A stretch of 64,000 nt of DNA, taken from positions 1 through 64,000 of the forward strand of contig WHST01000012.1 of the NCBI GenBank assembly GCA_009379955.1, given 5' to 3'. This DNA comes from Streptosporangiales bacterium (GTDB taxonomy: Bacteria; Actinomycetota; Actinomycetes; Streptosporangiales; WHST01). Position numbers and translations under genes: made by a program. Below the pieces are notes generated by a model, which saw only the letters and a list, made by a program, of their open reading frames with translations, had not been told where the DNA came from and searched no databases. Of the stretch, positions 16,688-25,627 are shown one piece after another. Each line of letters starts with the position of its first letter. Position 1 is the first letter of the stretch.

Positions 16688-18144
16688 CACGCGACCTCCC
16701 CTTCCGTCGCCGTCCGCTCCGCGTCGGCCAGCCGGTGCACGACGGTCTCGAGGTCGCGGTGGCAACCACCGCACCCGGTGGTGGCGCGGGTCGCCGCGGC
16801 GAGCCCGGTCGTCGACCGCGCGCCCGCGTGCCAGGCACGGCGGATCGCACCCACGGTCACCGTGTTGCACCGGCACACGACGTCGGTCTCGGCAGGTTCG
16901 GCGGGGGACGCGTCGCCGGCGGGGAACGCGCGCCCGAGCAGCAGCGCGAGGCGGTCGGCGGGAGCCGGGTCACCGGTGTCGAAGAGGCGCAGGACGGTGG
17001 CGGCGGCATCCGGCAGGCCGAGCATGATCGCGCCGACGACCCGATCGTCGCGAAGCACGAGCTTCGCGTACCGGCCTCGTCGCGGGTCCTCCACGCGCAC
17101 CGCCTCGGTCGTTCCGTCGTCCTCGGCGTGCGCGTCGCCAGCGGAGGCGAGGTCGAGGTCGGCGGCCTTGAGCCGGGTCACCGGCCGGGTCCCGCCGTAC
17201 CGCGCGCTCGGGTCGGCGCCGGTGAGCAGGTCGGCGAGCACCGCCGCCTGCTCCCATGCCGGCTGGACGAGGCCGCCGACGACGCCGCGGTGCTGGGCGC
17301 AGTCGCCGACGGCGTACACGCGCGGATCGGACGTCGCCAGCCGGTCGTCGACGACGACACCGCGGTCGACGGCCAGACCCGAACGGTCGGCGAGCGCCGT
17401 CGCCGGCCGCACCCCGGCGGCCACCACGACGGCGGCGCAGTCGAGCCGACTGCCGTCGTCGAGGGCGAGCCCACGCCCCGGGATCCACCGCGCTGCGGTC
17501 GCGTTCAGCCGGACGGTGACGCCCAGACCCGCCATGCCGTCCCGCAGGACGCCCCCTGCCGCCGCGTCGAGCTGGCGTTCCATCAGGTGGCCCACCGGGT
17601 GGACGACCGTCACGCGGCAGCCGGTCGCGGCGAGTCCGCGGGCCGCCTCGAGGCCGAGGAGACCGCCGCCGAGGACCGCCACGGCGTCACCCGGCTCGAC
17701 CAGCTCGCGGATGCGGCGGCAGTCGTCGAGCTCGCGGAACACCGACACACCGGCGGCGAGCCCGCCGTCCGGTGACGCGAGCCCGTCGATCGGCGGCAAC
17801 CACGGCCGGCTCCCGGTCGCGAGGACGAGGCCTTCGTAACCCACCGCGGTCCCGTCACCCAGCCACACCCGTCGCCGCGCGCGGTCGATCGCGGCGACCG
17901 CAGTGCCCGTGCGGACGTCCACGCGGGACGTCCGCGCCCAGTCGGGACCGTGTGTCTCGACCGCGGCGAGGTCGAGCCCGCCGGCCAGCGCGCTCGACAG
18001 CAGCACCCGGTTGTAGGCGCGGTACGGTTCCGCGCCCAGCACGGTGAGGCGCACGCGGCCGGCATCCGGGTCGCGACGCCGCACCTCCTCGGCGAACCGG
18101 GCACCCGCCATCCCGTACCCGACGACGACCACGTGCCGCGTCAC
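16687..18144 (-). CDS. FAD-dependent NAD(P)H reductase subunit of assimilatory nitrate reductase (NasB-like)
   Basis: 485-residue protein resembling the N-terminal half of NirB. FAD motif VVVGYGMAGARFAEEV begins the protein, with the NADH motif GGGLLGLEAARGLAA in the middle. A BFD-like 2Fe-2S domain closes it (VVCRCNTVTVGAIRRA ... TGCGGC, about residues 425-460). It probably passes electrons from NADH to the molybdopterin nitrate reductase encoded immediately upstream, whose stop it overlaps by 4 bases. The siroheme region of NirB is absent, so it is not a second nitrite reductase. Confidence 0.85.
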   Translation of the reverse strand: MTRHVVVVGYGMAGARFAEEVRRRDPDAGRVRLTVLGAEPYRAYNRVLLSSALAGGLDLAAVETHGPDWARTSRVDVRTGTAVAAIDRARRRVWLGDGTAVGYEGLVLATGSRPWLPPIDGLASPDGGLAAGVSVFRELDDCRRIRELVEPGDAVAVLGGGLLGLEAARGLAATGCRVTVVHPVGHLMERQLDAAAGGVLRDGMAGLGVTVRLNATAARWIPGRGLALDDGSRLDCAAVVVAAGVRPATALADRSGLAVDRGVVVDDRLATSDPRVYAVGDCAQHRGVVGGLVQPAWEQAAVLADLLTGADPSARYGGTRPVTRLKAADLDLASAGDAHAEDDGTTEAVRVEDPRRGRYAKLVLRDDRVVGAIMLGLPDAAATVLRLFDTGDPAPADRLALLLGRAFPAGDASPAEPAETDVVCRCNTVTVGAIRRAWHAGARSTTGLAAATRATTGCGGCHRDLETVVHRLADAERTATEGEVA

Positions 18145-20228
18145 GACGACCGCTCCAGGCGGACGGCACAGGCCTTGAACTCCGGCATGCGGCTGATCGG
18201 GTCGAGCGCCGGGTTGGTCACGGCGTTCGCCGCCTGCAGCCCTGGGAAGTGGAACGGGAGGAAGACCGTGTCCAACCGCAGCCCCGGCGCGTACCGCACC
18301 CGCGCGTGCGTCGTCCCGCGACGGGACACCACGCGTGCCCAGACCCCGTCGACCAGCCCGGCGCGTCCTGCGGTGTCCGGGTGCACCTCGACGAACGCCT
18401 CGGGAACCGCCTCGGCCAGCTCGGCGACCCGCCGGGTCTGCGCGCCCGACTGGTAGTGCTGCAGCGCCCGGCCGGTCGTGGCGCGCAACGGGTACGCCGC
18501 ATCCGGCATCTCCGCGGGGTCACGGTGGTCGACCGTGACGAACCGTGCCCGTCCGTTGGGCCGGGCGAACCGGTGACCCAGCGGCCGAGGTGTGCCCGGG
18601 TGACCGGCGTCGGGACACGGCCAGTGCACCGCGTCGGGCTGGTCGAGCCGCGGGTAGGTGATCCCGCCGTAGTCGGCGGTGCCGCCCGCCGACGCGGCCG
18701 CGAGCTCGGCGAAGACGCGCTCCGGGTCGGTGGGGAACCGTTCCGCGGGCTGGCCGAGCCGTACCGCGAGGCCGTGCAGCACCTCGAGATCGGTCCGCAC
18801 GCCCGCAGGCGGCGCGACGGCACGGCGGCGGCGCAGCACCCGACCCTCGAGGCTCGTCATCGTGCCGTCCTCCTCCGCCCACTGCGTCACGGGCAGGACG
18901 ACGTCGGCGCGTGCGGCCGTCTCGGACGGCACGAAGTCCGCGACCACCAGCAGGTCGAGCGCCGCGAGCCGATCCGCCACCGCTGCCGAGTCAGGAGCCG
19001 ACACCAGCGGGTTGGAGCCGAAGAGCAGCAGCGCCCGGGGGCCGTCGTCCCTGCCGAGTGCGAGCAGCAGTTCGTACGCGCTGCGCCCTGGTCCCGGGAG
19101 GGTGTCGGGCTCGACCCCCCACACCCGCGCGACGTGGCGCCGCGCGTCCGGGTCGGTGATCATCCGGTAGCCGGGCAGCTGGTCGGCCTTCTGCCCGTGC
19201 TCCCGGCCGCCTTGCCCGTTGCCCTGCCCGGTCAGGCACCCGTAGCCCGACCCGAGGCGCCCGGGCAGGCCGAGGGCGAGGGCCAGGTTGATCCAGCCGG
19301 CGACCGTGTCCGTGCCGTTGGCGTGCTGCTCGGTGCCGCGCCCGGTGAGCACGAACGCCCTCTCGGCGGCGGCGAGCACCCGGACGACCTCCCGCATGTC
19401 CGAGGCAGCGACCCCCGTGACCCGCTCGGCACGTTCCGGCCACCACTGCGCGGCGATCCGCCACGCGTCCGCGAACCCCTCGGTCCGGTCGGCGAGGTAT
19501 GCCTCGTCGTGCAGGCCTTCGGCGACCGCGACGTGCAGCAGTCCCAGCGCCAGCGCGAGATCCGTGCCGGGTAACGGCTGCAGGTGCATCCCACCGGCCG
19601 CGACCGCGTCCGCGGCCGTCGCCGTCCGCCGCGGGTCGACCACCACCAGCCGCGCGCCGCGCAGGTGACCCATCAACGGCGGCATCGTCTCCGCCACGTT
19701 CGCGCCGACGAGCATGATCACGTCCGCCCCGCCGAGATCGGTCACCGGGAACGGCAGCCCTCGGTCGACACCGAAGGCCGCCATGCCCGCCGCCGCGGCC
19801 GACGACATGCAGAACCGGCCGTTGTAGTCGACCTGCGACGTACCCAGCGCGACCCGGGCGAACTTGCCGAGCAGGTACGCCTTCTCGTTGGTGAGACCAC
19901 CGCCGCCGAACACCGCGACAGAGTGCGGCCCGTACCGCTCACGCAGCTCGGCGAGGCGACCCGCGACGTGGTCCAGCGCGGTGTCCCAGCCCACCGGCCG
20001 CGGCGGCGCGCCTCGATCGTCGCGCACCAGCGGCGTCGTCAGCCGGTCCTCGACAGCGAGCAGCTCGGCCGACGTCCACCCCTTCTGACACAGCCCGCCT
20101 CGGTTCGTCGGGAAGTCTCGCGCCGTGACCACGACCGGCGCACGCGGATCGTCGACCGGGGTGAGGGTCATCGCGCACTGCAGCGCGCAGTACGGGCAGT
20201 GCGTCGCGACAGCGGCAGTCCCGGTCAC
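18141..20228 (-). CDS. Assimilatory nitrate reductase catalytic subunit (molybdopterin oxidoreductase)
   Basis: 695-residue cytoplasmic nitrate reductase of the NasC/NarB type; it reduces nitrate to nitrite. 4Fe-4S ligands Cys11, Cys14, Cys18 and Cys47 lie in HCPYCALQC and GGLCQKG. The molybdenum ligand is probably the cysteine in NGRFCMSSA near residue 140. Guanine-dinucleotide contacts follow (GTEQHANGTDTVAGW, GSNPLVSAPD), with a C-terminal molydopterin-binding domain. The GTG at 20228 overlaps the narK stop (GTGA); the frame is open for much longer upstream, but that part is the antisense-free overlap with narK and is not real. No Tat signal, consistent with an assimilatory role. Confidence 0.92.
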   Translation of the reverse strand: MTGTAAVATHCPYCALQCAMTLTPVDDPRAPVVVTARDFPTNRGGLCQKGWTSAELLAVEDRLTTPLVRDDRGAPPRPVGWDTALDHVAGRLAELRERYGPHSVAVFGGGGLTNEKAYLLGKFARVALGTSQVDYNGRFCMSSAAAAGMAAFGVDRGLPFPVTDLGGADVIMLVGANVAETMPPLMGHLRGARLVVVDPRRTATAADAVAAGGMHLQPLPGTDLALALGLLHVAVAEGLHDEAYLADRTEGFADAWRIAAQWWPERAERVTGVAASDMREVVRVLAAAERAFVLTGRGTEQHANGTDTVAGWINLALALGLPGRLGSGYGCLTGQGNGQGGREHGQKADQLPGYRMITDPDARRHVARVWGVEPDTLPGPGRSAYELLLALGRDDGPRALLLFGSNPLVSAPDSAAVADRLAALDLLVVADFVPSETAARADVVLPVTQWAEEDGTMTSLEGRVLRRRRAVAPPAGVRTDLEVLHGLAVRLGQPAERFPTDPERVFAELAAASAGGTADYGGITYPRLDQPDAVHWPCPDAGHPGTPRPLGHRFARPNGRARFVTVDHRDPAEMPDAAYPLRATTGRALQHYQSGAQTRRVAELAEAVPEAFVEVHPDTAGRAGLVDGVWARVVSRRGTTHARVRYAPGLRLDTVFLPFHFPGLQAANAVTNPALDPISRMPEFKACAVRLERSS

Positions 20229-21583
20229 ACGCGTGCCCGTATCGGCCGGCGCACGTAGACGGCGAACGTGACGACCATGCAGACCACGTAGAAGACGAGG
20301 AAGGCGACGAAGGCCGGTGACCCGGACGCGAAGCTGAGGAACGACTGGCGGAACGCCAGGTTGATGAGCACGCCGCCGACCGCGCCTATCGCACCGCACA
20401 GACCGATCAGCGAGCCGGCGGCGAGGCGGGCCCACCTCCTCGCGTCCTCGGGATCGACGCCGGCCGCGATCCGGTCCTGCGCCTTGGCCGCGAAGATCGA
20501 CGGGATCATCTTGTACGTCGAGCCGTTGCCGATGCCCGTGAGGACGAACAGCACGATGAACCCGACGGTGAACACGGTCAGCGAGTCCCGCGCCGACCCG
20601 ACCAGGATCACCGCGACGCCGCCGATCATCAGACCGAAGTTCCAGAACGTCACCCGGGCGCCGCCTGCCCGGTCCGACAGCCAACCGCCGAACGGCCGGG
20701 ACAGCGACCCGAGCAGCGGCCCGAGGAAGGTGACGGCGGCCGCCTCGAGCGGAGTGCGGTCGAACTGGTTCTGCAGGACCAGCCCGAACGCGAAGCTGTA
20801 GCCGATGAACGAGCCGAACGTCCCGATGTACAGCAACGACATGACCCAGCTGTGGCTGTCCTTCATCACGCCGAACTGCGCGCGCACGTCGGACCTGACG
20901 CCCGCGATGTTGTCCATGAAGCGTGCTGCCGCGAGGCCCGCCAGCACGATCAGCGGCAGGTAGATCATCGGCAGGTACTCGGGGTGGCTCGTTCCCGCCA
21001 CCGCGACGACGACCAGCCCGACGATCTGAATCATCGCCACGCCGAGGTTGCCGCCCCCCGCGTTCAGCCCGAGCGCCCACCCCTTGCGCCGCTCGGGGAA
21101 GAACATGTTGATGTTCGTCATGGACGACGAGAAGTTCCCGCCGCCGCAGCCGGCGGCGACCGCGACGAGCAGGAACACCCAGTACGGCGCGTCCGGCCGC
21201 GACACGACGAGCGCGGCCAGCGCCAGGGGCACCAGCAACAGGAACGAGTTGACGATCGTCCAGTTCCGTCCACCGAACCGCGGCACGGCAAGCGTGTACG
21301 GCACGCGCAGGACGGCTCCGACGAGTGCCACCATCGAGGTGAGCAGGAACTTCTGCGCCACGTCGAGCCCGAACCCGTTCTCCGGGGTCATGAAGAGCAC
21401 GAGCATCGACCACATCGTCCACGTGGAGAAGCCGAGATGCTCGGAGAATATCGACGCCCAGAGATTGCGGTTGGCGATCCTGCGTCCGGTGACCTCCCAG
21501 AACCGCGCGTCCTCGGGGTTCCAGTCGGCGAGCCAACGACCACGGCGTCGTCGTTCCTGTGTCGACACGACGTCAGCGGTCAT
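20225..21583 (-). CDS. narK: NarK-type nitrate/nitrite transporter (MFS)
   Basis: 452-residue membrane protein with about twelve helices and first gene of the nitrate operon. Both nitrate signatures are clear: the GGGNFSSSMTNINMFFPE stretch in helix 5, followed by GWALGLNAGGGNLGV, and GIGNGSTYKMIPSIF in helix 11. It imports nitrate and/or exchanges nitrite across the membrane. The ATG has a weak GGAGG-like site just upstream (revcomp of cctcct at 21590s). Regulation is probably by nitrogen status through the GlnR-type box about 85-98 bases upstream of the start. Confidence 0.93.
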   Translation of the reverse strand: MTADVVSTQERRRRGRWLADWNPEDARFWEVTGRRIANRNLWASIFSEHLGFSTWTMWSMLVLFMTPENGFGLDVAQKFLLTSMVALVGAVLRVPYTLAVPRFGGRNWTIVNSFLLLVPLALAALVVSRPDAPYWVFLLVAVAAGCGGGNFSSSMTNINMFFPERRKGWALGLNAGGGNLGVAMIQIVGLVVVAVAGTSHPEYLPMIYLPLIVLAGLAAARFMDNIAGVRSDVRAQFGVMKDSHSWVMSLLYIGTFGSFIGYSFAFGLVLQNQFDRTPLEAAAVTFLGPLLGSLSRPFGGWLSDRAGGARVTFWNFGLMIGGVAVILVGSARDSLTVFTVGFIVLFVLTGIGNGSTYKMIPSIFAAKAQDRIAAGVDPEDARRWARLAAGSLIGLCGAIGAVGGVLINLAFRQSFLSFASGSPAFVAFLVFYVVCMVVTFAVYVRRPIRARV

Positions 21584-21665
21584 CCCGCCTCCTCACACGA
21601 CTTCGGTCACTCGACCTCGGGTCTCACGACCGTAGGAGGCGCGTGTTGCGTGCCCGTGATCCCAC

Positions 21666-21681
21666 GTAACTTCTGTGAAAC
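21666..21681 (-). promoter_or_regulatory. GlnR-type binding box upstream of narK
   Basis: On the plus strand GTAAC (21666-21670), six bases, GAAAC (21677-21681) match the actinobacterial GlnR consensus gTnAC-n6-GaAAC exactly. A degenerate second copy in phase follows (cTcAC at 21688-21692, n6, GAcct at 21699-21703). It lies 83-98 bases upstream of narK, inside the 315-base gap between narK and the divergent gntR gene. GlnR is the usual activator of nitrate assimilation in these bacteria. Nothing else definite was seen in the gap beyond the gntR ribosome site. Confidence 0.65.
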
Positions 21682-21898
21682 ACCGCGCTCACACCCGGGA
21701 CCTAGCGCGGCGTGAGGCCGGCTCCCCACCACGTCCCGCAGGACCGACAGGGCGGCACGGGTAGGTCGTCTCCGTCGGCGCTCAGAGCAGTTTCCTGCTC
21801 AGGGGTGACGGCGCTGCGTTGCCGGCTGGACGCGGCGTCACACGTGGTCTGGCCGTCGGGCTATCATACGATCGCATCCATACCGTCCAGGAGGCCTC

Positions 21899-22612
21899 AT
21901 GGCGACCCGGAAGTCTCTCAGGGTCGAGCGCGTCCCGGCGCCCATCCGGTCCAGGGTCACCGACAACCTGCGCCGCGCGATCATCTCCCGCGAGTTCCAG
22001 CCCGGTGAGCGCCTGATCGAGCGTGAGCTGGTCGAGATGACCGGCGTCTCCCGCACGAGTATCCGTGAGGCTCTGCGAGAGTTGGCCGCCGAGGGCCTGG
22101 TCAGCACGACTCCGAACAAGGGCACCGCGGTGACGACGCTCAGTGCCAAGGAGGCCTCTGAGTTGTACCAGATGCGCTCCGTGCTCGAAGGGCTCGCCGG
22201 GCGGCTGTTCGTGGAGAACGCCACGGAGGCGCAGAAGAGGGCGCTGGCCAAGCAGGTGACCAAGCTCGAGAGGCTGGCGAAGAAGGGGGCGCGAATCCTC
22301 GACGCCAAGGACGAGTTCTATCGGATCCTGTTCGAGGGCGCCGGGAACGACACCCTGCGCGCGACCGTGTCCAGCCTGCACGCTCGCGTGACGTACCTGC
22401 GGTCACTGTCGTTGTCGACCAGCGGGCGGCCGCAGGACAGCGTCGTGGAGCTGCATGCGATCGCGGATGCGGTCATGTCCAACGACGCCGGCGGTGCCGA
22501 GAAGGGCTGCTCCGAGCATGTCGAACAGGCCCGCCTGGCCGCGATGCTCGCGCTGGAGTCGTTGGAGCCGACGGCAGACGGGCGCAAGGCCGGCAGGTCG
22601 TCGAAACGCTGA
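21899..22612 (+). CDS. GntR family regulator, FadR/FCD subfamily
   Basis: 237-residue regulator. The winged helix (about 12-75; GERLIERELVEMTGVSRTSI ... LRELAAEGLVSTTPNKG) is followed by an all-helical FCD ligand domain (about 90-215) that normally binds a metal and an organic acid. GGAGGCC lies just before the ATG. The overlapping region 21863-21877 holds a partial palindrome around TATCATACGATCG that may be an autoregulatory site. A consensus FadR-type operator also precedes the TPP enzyme gene 2.9 kb away, so this protein likely controlled the partly decayed island to its right. Confidence 0.9.
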   Translation: MATRKSLRVERVPAPIRSRVTDNLRRAIISREFQPGERLIERELVEMTGVSRTSIREALRELAAEGLVSTTPNKGTAVTTLSAKEASELYQMRSVLEGLAGRLFVENATEAQKRALAKQVTKLERLAKKGARILDAKDEFYRILFEGAGNDTLRATVSSLHARVTYLRSLSLSTSGRPQDSVVELHAIADAVMSNDAGGAEKGCSEHVEQARLAAMLALESLEPTADGRKAGRSSKR

Positions 22613-22616
22613 ACGG

Positions 22617-23053
22617 CGTGAGTTCAGCGTACGGAGAACGATGCCGGCGTGGTCGATCTCGGACAACGCGGTCACGTCGGCCGGAGCCTTGGTCGTGTGC
22701 GCGAACGATCCCACGTTGAGGAAGCAGATCACCCGCGTGGCCGCGTGCGGCAGGATGTGCACGGGAAAGACGCCGACGTCGGCGATGCCGACCGACCCGG
22801 CGTCGACCACCGTGGTGACCCCTGACTGGACGCCGACCTCGTCCGGAGGACAGCACCCCATGCCGACGCTGGCGGTCGCGGCGCCGTGCGCTACATGCGC
22901 GTGCACGTCGACCAGGCCGGGCACGACGGAGCGACCCGGTCCCGACGCGTCGATCACCTGGCCGGCTTGGCTCGGGTCGACGGCGGGAGCGATCGTCGCG
23001 ATCCGACCACCAGCGATCCCGATGTCCATGGGAGTGCGGCCGTCTCCCGTCAA
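22617..23053 (-). pseudogene. Truncated amidohydrolase/deacetylase (dihydroorotase-like)
   Basis: The minus frame from about 23053 gives TPMDIGIAGGRIATIAP, then VVPGLVDVHAHVAHG with the metal-binding HxH of the amidohydrolase fold, then SGVTTVVDAGSVG and NVGSFAHTTKAPADV. Homology then stops near 22617, after about 140 residues, where the family needs about 380-400. The remaining open frame runs antisense into gntR and looks random. The usual RGGRVID-type N-terminus is also missing, and only a TTG start is available. The lysine and later histidine metal ligands are gone. It lies 11 bases after the TPP enzyme, so it was once its operon partner. Confidence 0.75.
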
Positions 23054-23063
23054 CGGTCGCGCC

Positions 23064-24758
23064 TCAGGCGCCGGCGAGTGGAGCCTCCGCGGCGATGTCG
23101 GTGTGCACGTCGATCACCACGGGCCTGTCGGCCTGCATGGCCCGTTCGAACGCCAGGGGCAGCTCGGCGGGCTTGTCGACGCGGATGCCGACCGCGCCCA
23201 GGTTCTCGGCGACCTTGGCGAAGTCCACCGGTTCGAAGGTCCACATCTCGCGCGACCGCGGCGTCGCCTGACCGTCGTACGCCCGGTCGAACCCGCGCTT
23301 GCTCTGGTTCCCCGAGTCGTTGTTGTTGACCACGGTGATGCTGTTGATCCGCCAGCGCACCGCGGTCTCGATCTCGGCGAGGTGGTAGTAGATCCCCGAG
23401 TCGCCCGTGAACACGAAGGTCGGACGCTCGGGTGCCGCTGCCTTCGCGCCGATCCCGGCGGGGAACGCCCAGCCGAGATGACCGGCACTGCGGAGGTAGT
23501 CCTGCTCGGTCGAGGTGACGTCGTGGAACTCGGCCATCCACATGCCTGCGTGCCCGGTATCCACGACGACCACGGCGTCGGCGGGCAGGGACGTGGTCAG
23601 CTCGCCGCAGAGCCGTTCCGGTCGGACCGGCACGTCGCTGCTCGTGAGCACCTCACGGTACTGGGCCGCCCAGTCCGACATGAGCGTGTCCACCCGCGCC
23701 AGCCAGCCCGACCGAGCGGGCCGGTCCATCCCGTCGAGCAACTCCAGCATCCGCCGCAACGCCGTGCGGGCATCGGCGAGCACAGCGACCTCCACCGGAT
23801 AGTTGCGCCCGATGTGCTGCGGCTCGATGTCCAGCTGGACCGCCTTGCTGCCGAGCGGCGGGACCGTCCAGAAGTGCGTGGTCATGCCGCCCGTCTTGGT
23901 GCCGACGAAGAACACGAGATCGGCGGCGGTGACCGCGTCGTTCGCGCACTGGCGTGAGTACGTGCCGCAGACCCCCACCGACAGTGGATGGGTGCCGGGA
24001 ATGACGTCCTTGCCATTGGCGGACGTGGCGACGGGGACGGACAGTGCCTCGGCCAGTGCCACCAGCTCGGCGCCCGCCCGCGACGAGCGCACGCCACCGC
24101 CGGCCACGATGATCGGGCGTTCCGCGGCCGCCAGCGCGTGCAACAGCGCGAGCAACGACTCGTCGTCGGCTACCGGGCGATACGCCGGCACTTCGGCGAA
24201 CGACGGCTCGACCACCGCCTGCAGCTCGCCCGTGCGGCCGTCCAGCTGACCTTCGTTGCCCTGGACCTGCAGGTGCACCGGACCTGGGTGCCCGGTGGTG
24301 GCCACCCGGAACGCGTGCCGGAACATGTCGCTGAACCGGGACACGTCGTCGATCGACCCGTTGAACTTGGTCACCTGGTCGAACGCGGGCAGGTCGTCGA
24401 CCTCTTGGTAGACGTGGCGGAACTTGGTGGCCGGATCGCGGCCCCCGGTGATGGCGATGACCGGAGAACCGGCGAGGAACGGTTCGCGCAGGCCGGCGCA
24501 GAGGTTGAGCGCGCCGATGACCTGCGCAGCGCACACGCCGGGACGATGTGCGACCCGCGCGTACCCGTCCGCCATGTAGGCGGCCGACTTCTCTCCGTGT
24601 GTCGTGATCCGGGAGATCTGCGGTTGCCGGCGCTCCATCTCCGCGAAGCTCCGCCGAATCACGGCAGGGACCTGGAAGATGTGGGTGACTCCGTAACCGC
24701 CGAGAGTGTCGGCCACTACCGAGGCACCGGTACGGGAGCTCGCCGTGCTTTCGGACAT
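23064..24758 (-). CDS. Thiamine-diphosphate enzyme, acetolactate-synthase-like
   Basis: 564-residue TPP-dependent enzyme with the three-domain pyruvate oxidase/acetolactate synthase layout. The catalytic glutamate is Glu56 in THGEKSAAYMADGYAR. A central domain starts near 195 (IIVAGGGVRSS), and the pyrophosphate motif TGDSGIYYHL ... VVNNND lies around 449-478 (GDS instead of GDG). It appears full-length. Such enzymes carboligate or decarboxylate 2-oxo acids; here the substrate is unknown, and the neighbours (amidohydrolase, lactonase, hydroxyacid dehydrogenase, flavin monooxygenase remnants) suggest catabolism. Control by the GntR protein is likely through the operator 61 bases upstream. Confidence 0.88.
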   Translation of the reverse strand: MSESTASSRTGASVVADTLGGYGVTHIFQVPAVIRRSFAEMERRQPQISRITTHGEKSAAYMADGYARVAHRPGVCAAQVIGALNLCAGLREPFLAGSPVIAITGGRDPATKFRHVYQEVDDLPAFDQVTKFNGSIDDVSRFSDMFRHAFRVATTGHPGPVHLQVQGNEGQLDGRTGELQAVVEPSFAEVPAYRPVADDESLLALLHALAAAERPIIVAGGGVRSSRAGAELVALAEALSVPVATSANGKDVIPGTHPLSVGVCGTYSRQCANDAVTAADLVFFVGTKTGGMTTHFWTVPPLGSKAVQLDIEPQHIGRNYPVEVAVLADARTALRRMLELLDGMDRPARSGWLARVDTLMSDWAAQYREVLTSSDVPVRPERLCGELTTSLPADAVVVVDTGHAGMWMAEFHDVTSTEQDYLRSAGHLGWAFPAGIGAKAAAPERPTFVFTGDSGIYYHLAEIETAVRWRINSITVVNNNDSGNQSKRGFDRAYDGQATPRSREMWTFEPVDFAKVAENLGAVGIRVDKPAELPLAFERAMQADRPVVIDVHTDIAAEAPLAGA

Positions 24759-24818
24759 CGCGTGGTCCTCTCGACGACATGTGGCACCGACGGTGCCAAG
24801 CGCGAAACATCGACCAAA

Positions 24819-24829
24819 TTGTACGACGA
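24819..24829. promoter_or_regulatory. FadR-type GntR operator
   Basis: TTGTACGACGA is an exact match to TNGTNNNACNA, the core operator of FadR-subfamily GntR proteins. It lies between the TPP gene (start 24758) and the divergent lactonase remnant (start 24884), where one site would serve both directions. The nearby GntR gene at 21899 is the obvious binder. Confidence 0.55.
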
Positions 24830-24883
24830 GCCTACCATCAGCCGACCGGACGCGAGGCGTCTCGGAGCACGACGGGAGCGGCC

Positions 24884-25180
24884 GTGTACGAGGTCATCGC
24901 CTTGCGATACGGGACCCGCCGGACGATGAAGAGCGATGTCTACCTGAACTACGACATCTACGCCGAGCAGTCCGACATCGCCGAGCTTCGCCGTGCGGCG
25001 GAATAGGACTGGATCGAGCTGTTCGCGGACTCGTACGAGCTGGCGCCGGGCATCGCCGTGATCGAGGTCGGCGGGCACACACCAGGGCAGCCGGTGCTGC
25101 AGGTAGCGACCCCGTCCGGCCCGGTGCTCGTGGCGTCGGACGCGGTGCACTACTACGAGGAGCTGAACCTGGGCCGGGCC
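24884..25180 (+). pseudogene. MBL-fold N-acyl-homoserine-lactonase-like remnant
   Basis: From GTG 24884 the frame reads VYEVIALRYGTRRTMKSDVY, the N-terminus of AttM/AhlD-type lactonases. After NYDIYAEQ it jumps to SDIAELRRAAE, skipping the region that carries HxHxDH. It then meets an in-frame TAG at 25004-25006. The same frame resumes with DWIELFADSYELAPGI ... GGHTPGQ ... LVASDAVHYYEEL, the C-terminal half, before joining unrelated sequence near 25180. The internal deletion, stop and lost end make it non-functional. An AGGAGG-like site is absent before the GTG. Confidence 0.75.
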
Positions 25181-25333
25181 AGGAGGCGGCCGACGAGCTC
25201 GCCTGGATATTCGCGCCGTTCGCCACCAAGGTCGTCCCGATGGGCCGGGTGGGTGTCGGGCACACCATGAAGCTGCTGAACAACCTCCTCAACGCGATCG
25301 CCCTCTCGGCCACCGCGGAGGTGATGGTCACCT
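25181..25333 (+). pseudogene. 3-hydroxyisobutyrate/beta-hydroxyacid dehydrogenase fragment
   Basis: A 50-residue stretch reads QEAADELAWIFAPFATKVVP then GRVGVGHTMKLLNNLLNAIA, with the catalytic lysine of the beta-hydroxyacid dehydrogenase family in GHTMKLLNN. Both the NAD-binding N-terminus and the C-terminal helical domain are missing. It is joined directly to lactonase sequence on the left and flavin monooxygenase sequence on the right, as expected from serial deletions in a former gene row. Confidence 0.7.
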
Positions 25334-25520
25334 GCGCAGCTACTACGCCTTCGCCGGCGCGCAGGTGGCGACGGCGAACGCCGAGGCGGCGGTGTACTCG
25401 CCCGACGCGATCCGTCGCGCCGTCGCCGACTACGCAGCGATCGGCATGACCGAGCTCACCTTCGCCCCGACCCGGCCGGACCTGGCGGAGATCGACAGGC
25501 TGGCCGACCTCATCCTGTGA
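25332..25520 (+). pseudogene. LLM-class flavin-dependent oxidoreductase, C-terminal fragment
   Basis: The frame LRSYYAFAGAQVATANAEAA followed by PDAIRRAVADYAAIGMTELT and a TGA at 25518-25520 matches the end of luciferase-like monooxygenases (YYAFxG, then the helix and the strand before the last loop). About 60 residues remain of an expected 300 or more, with no start. It is in a different frame from the dehydrogenase fragment. Confidence 0.65.
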
Positions 25521-25627
25521 ACTCGTCACCGCGCCAGGGGGTGGAGAGGTCGTCCGATTCGCGGTGACTCGGGGTTCTTCTCCCGATCGCGTCGGCGCGG
25601 TACCGTGAACGCATCGGCTGAAGGGTC

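Noticed and set aside
14030-17839. 1269-codon open frame on the plus strand
   Set aside because: It is antisense to the nirD, nirB and nasB-like genes, whose family motifs are complete. The long frame reflects GC-rich codon bias.
20229-21536. N-terminal extension of the nitrate reductase frame
   Set aside because: The open frame continues upstream but lies entirely within narK, and the iron-sulfur motif fixes the true N-terminus near 20228.
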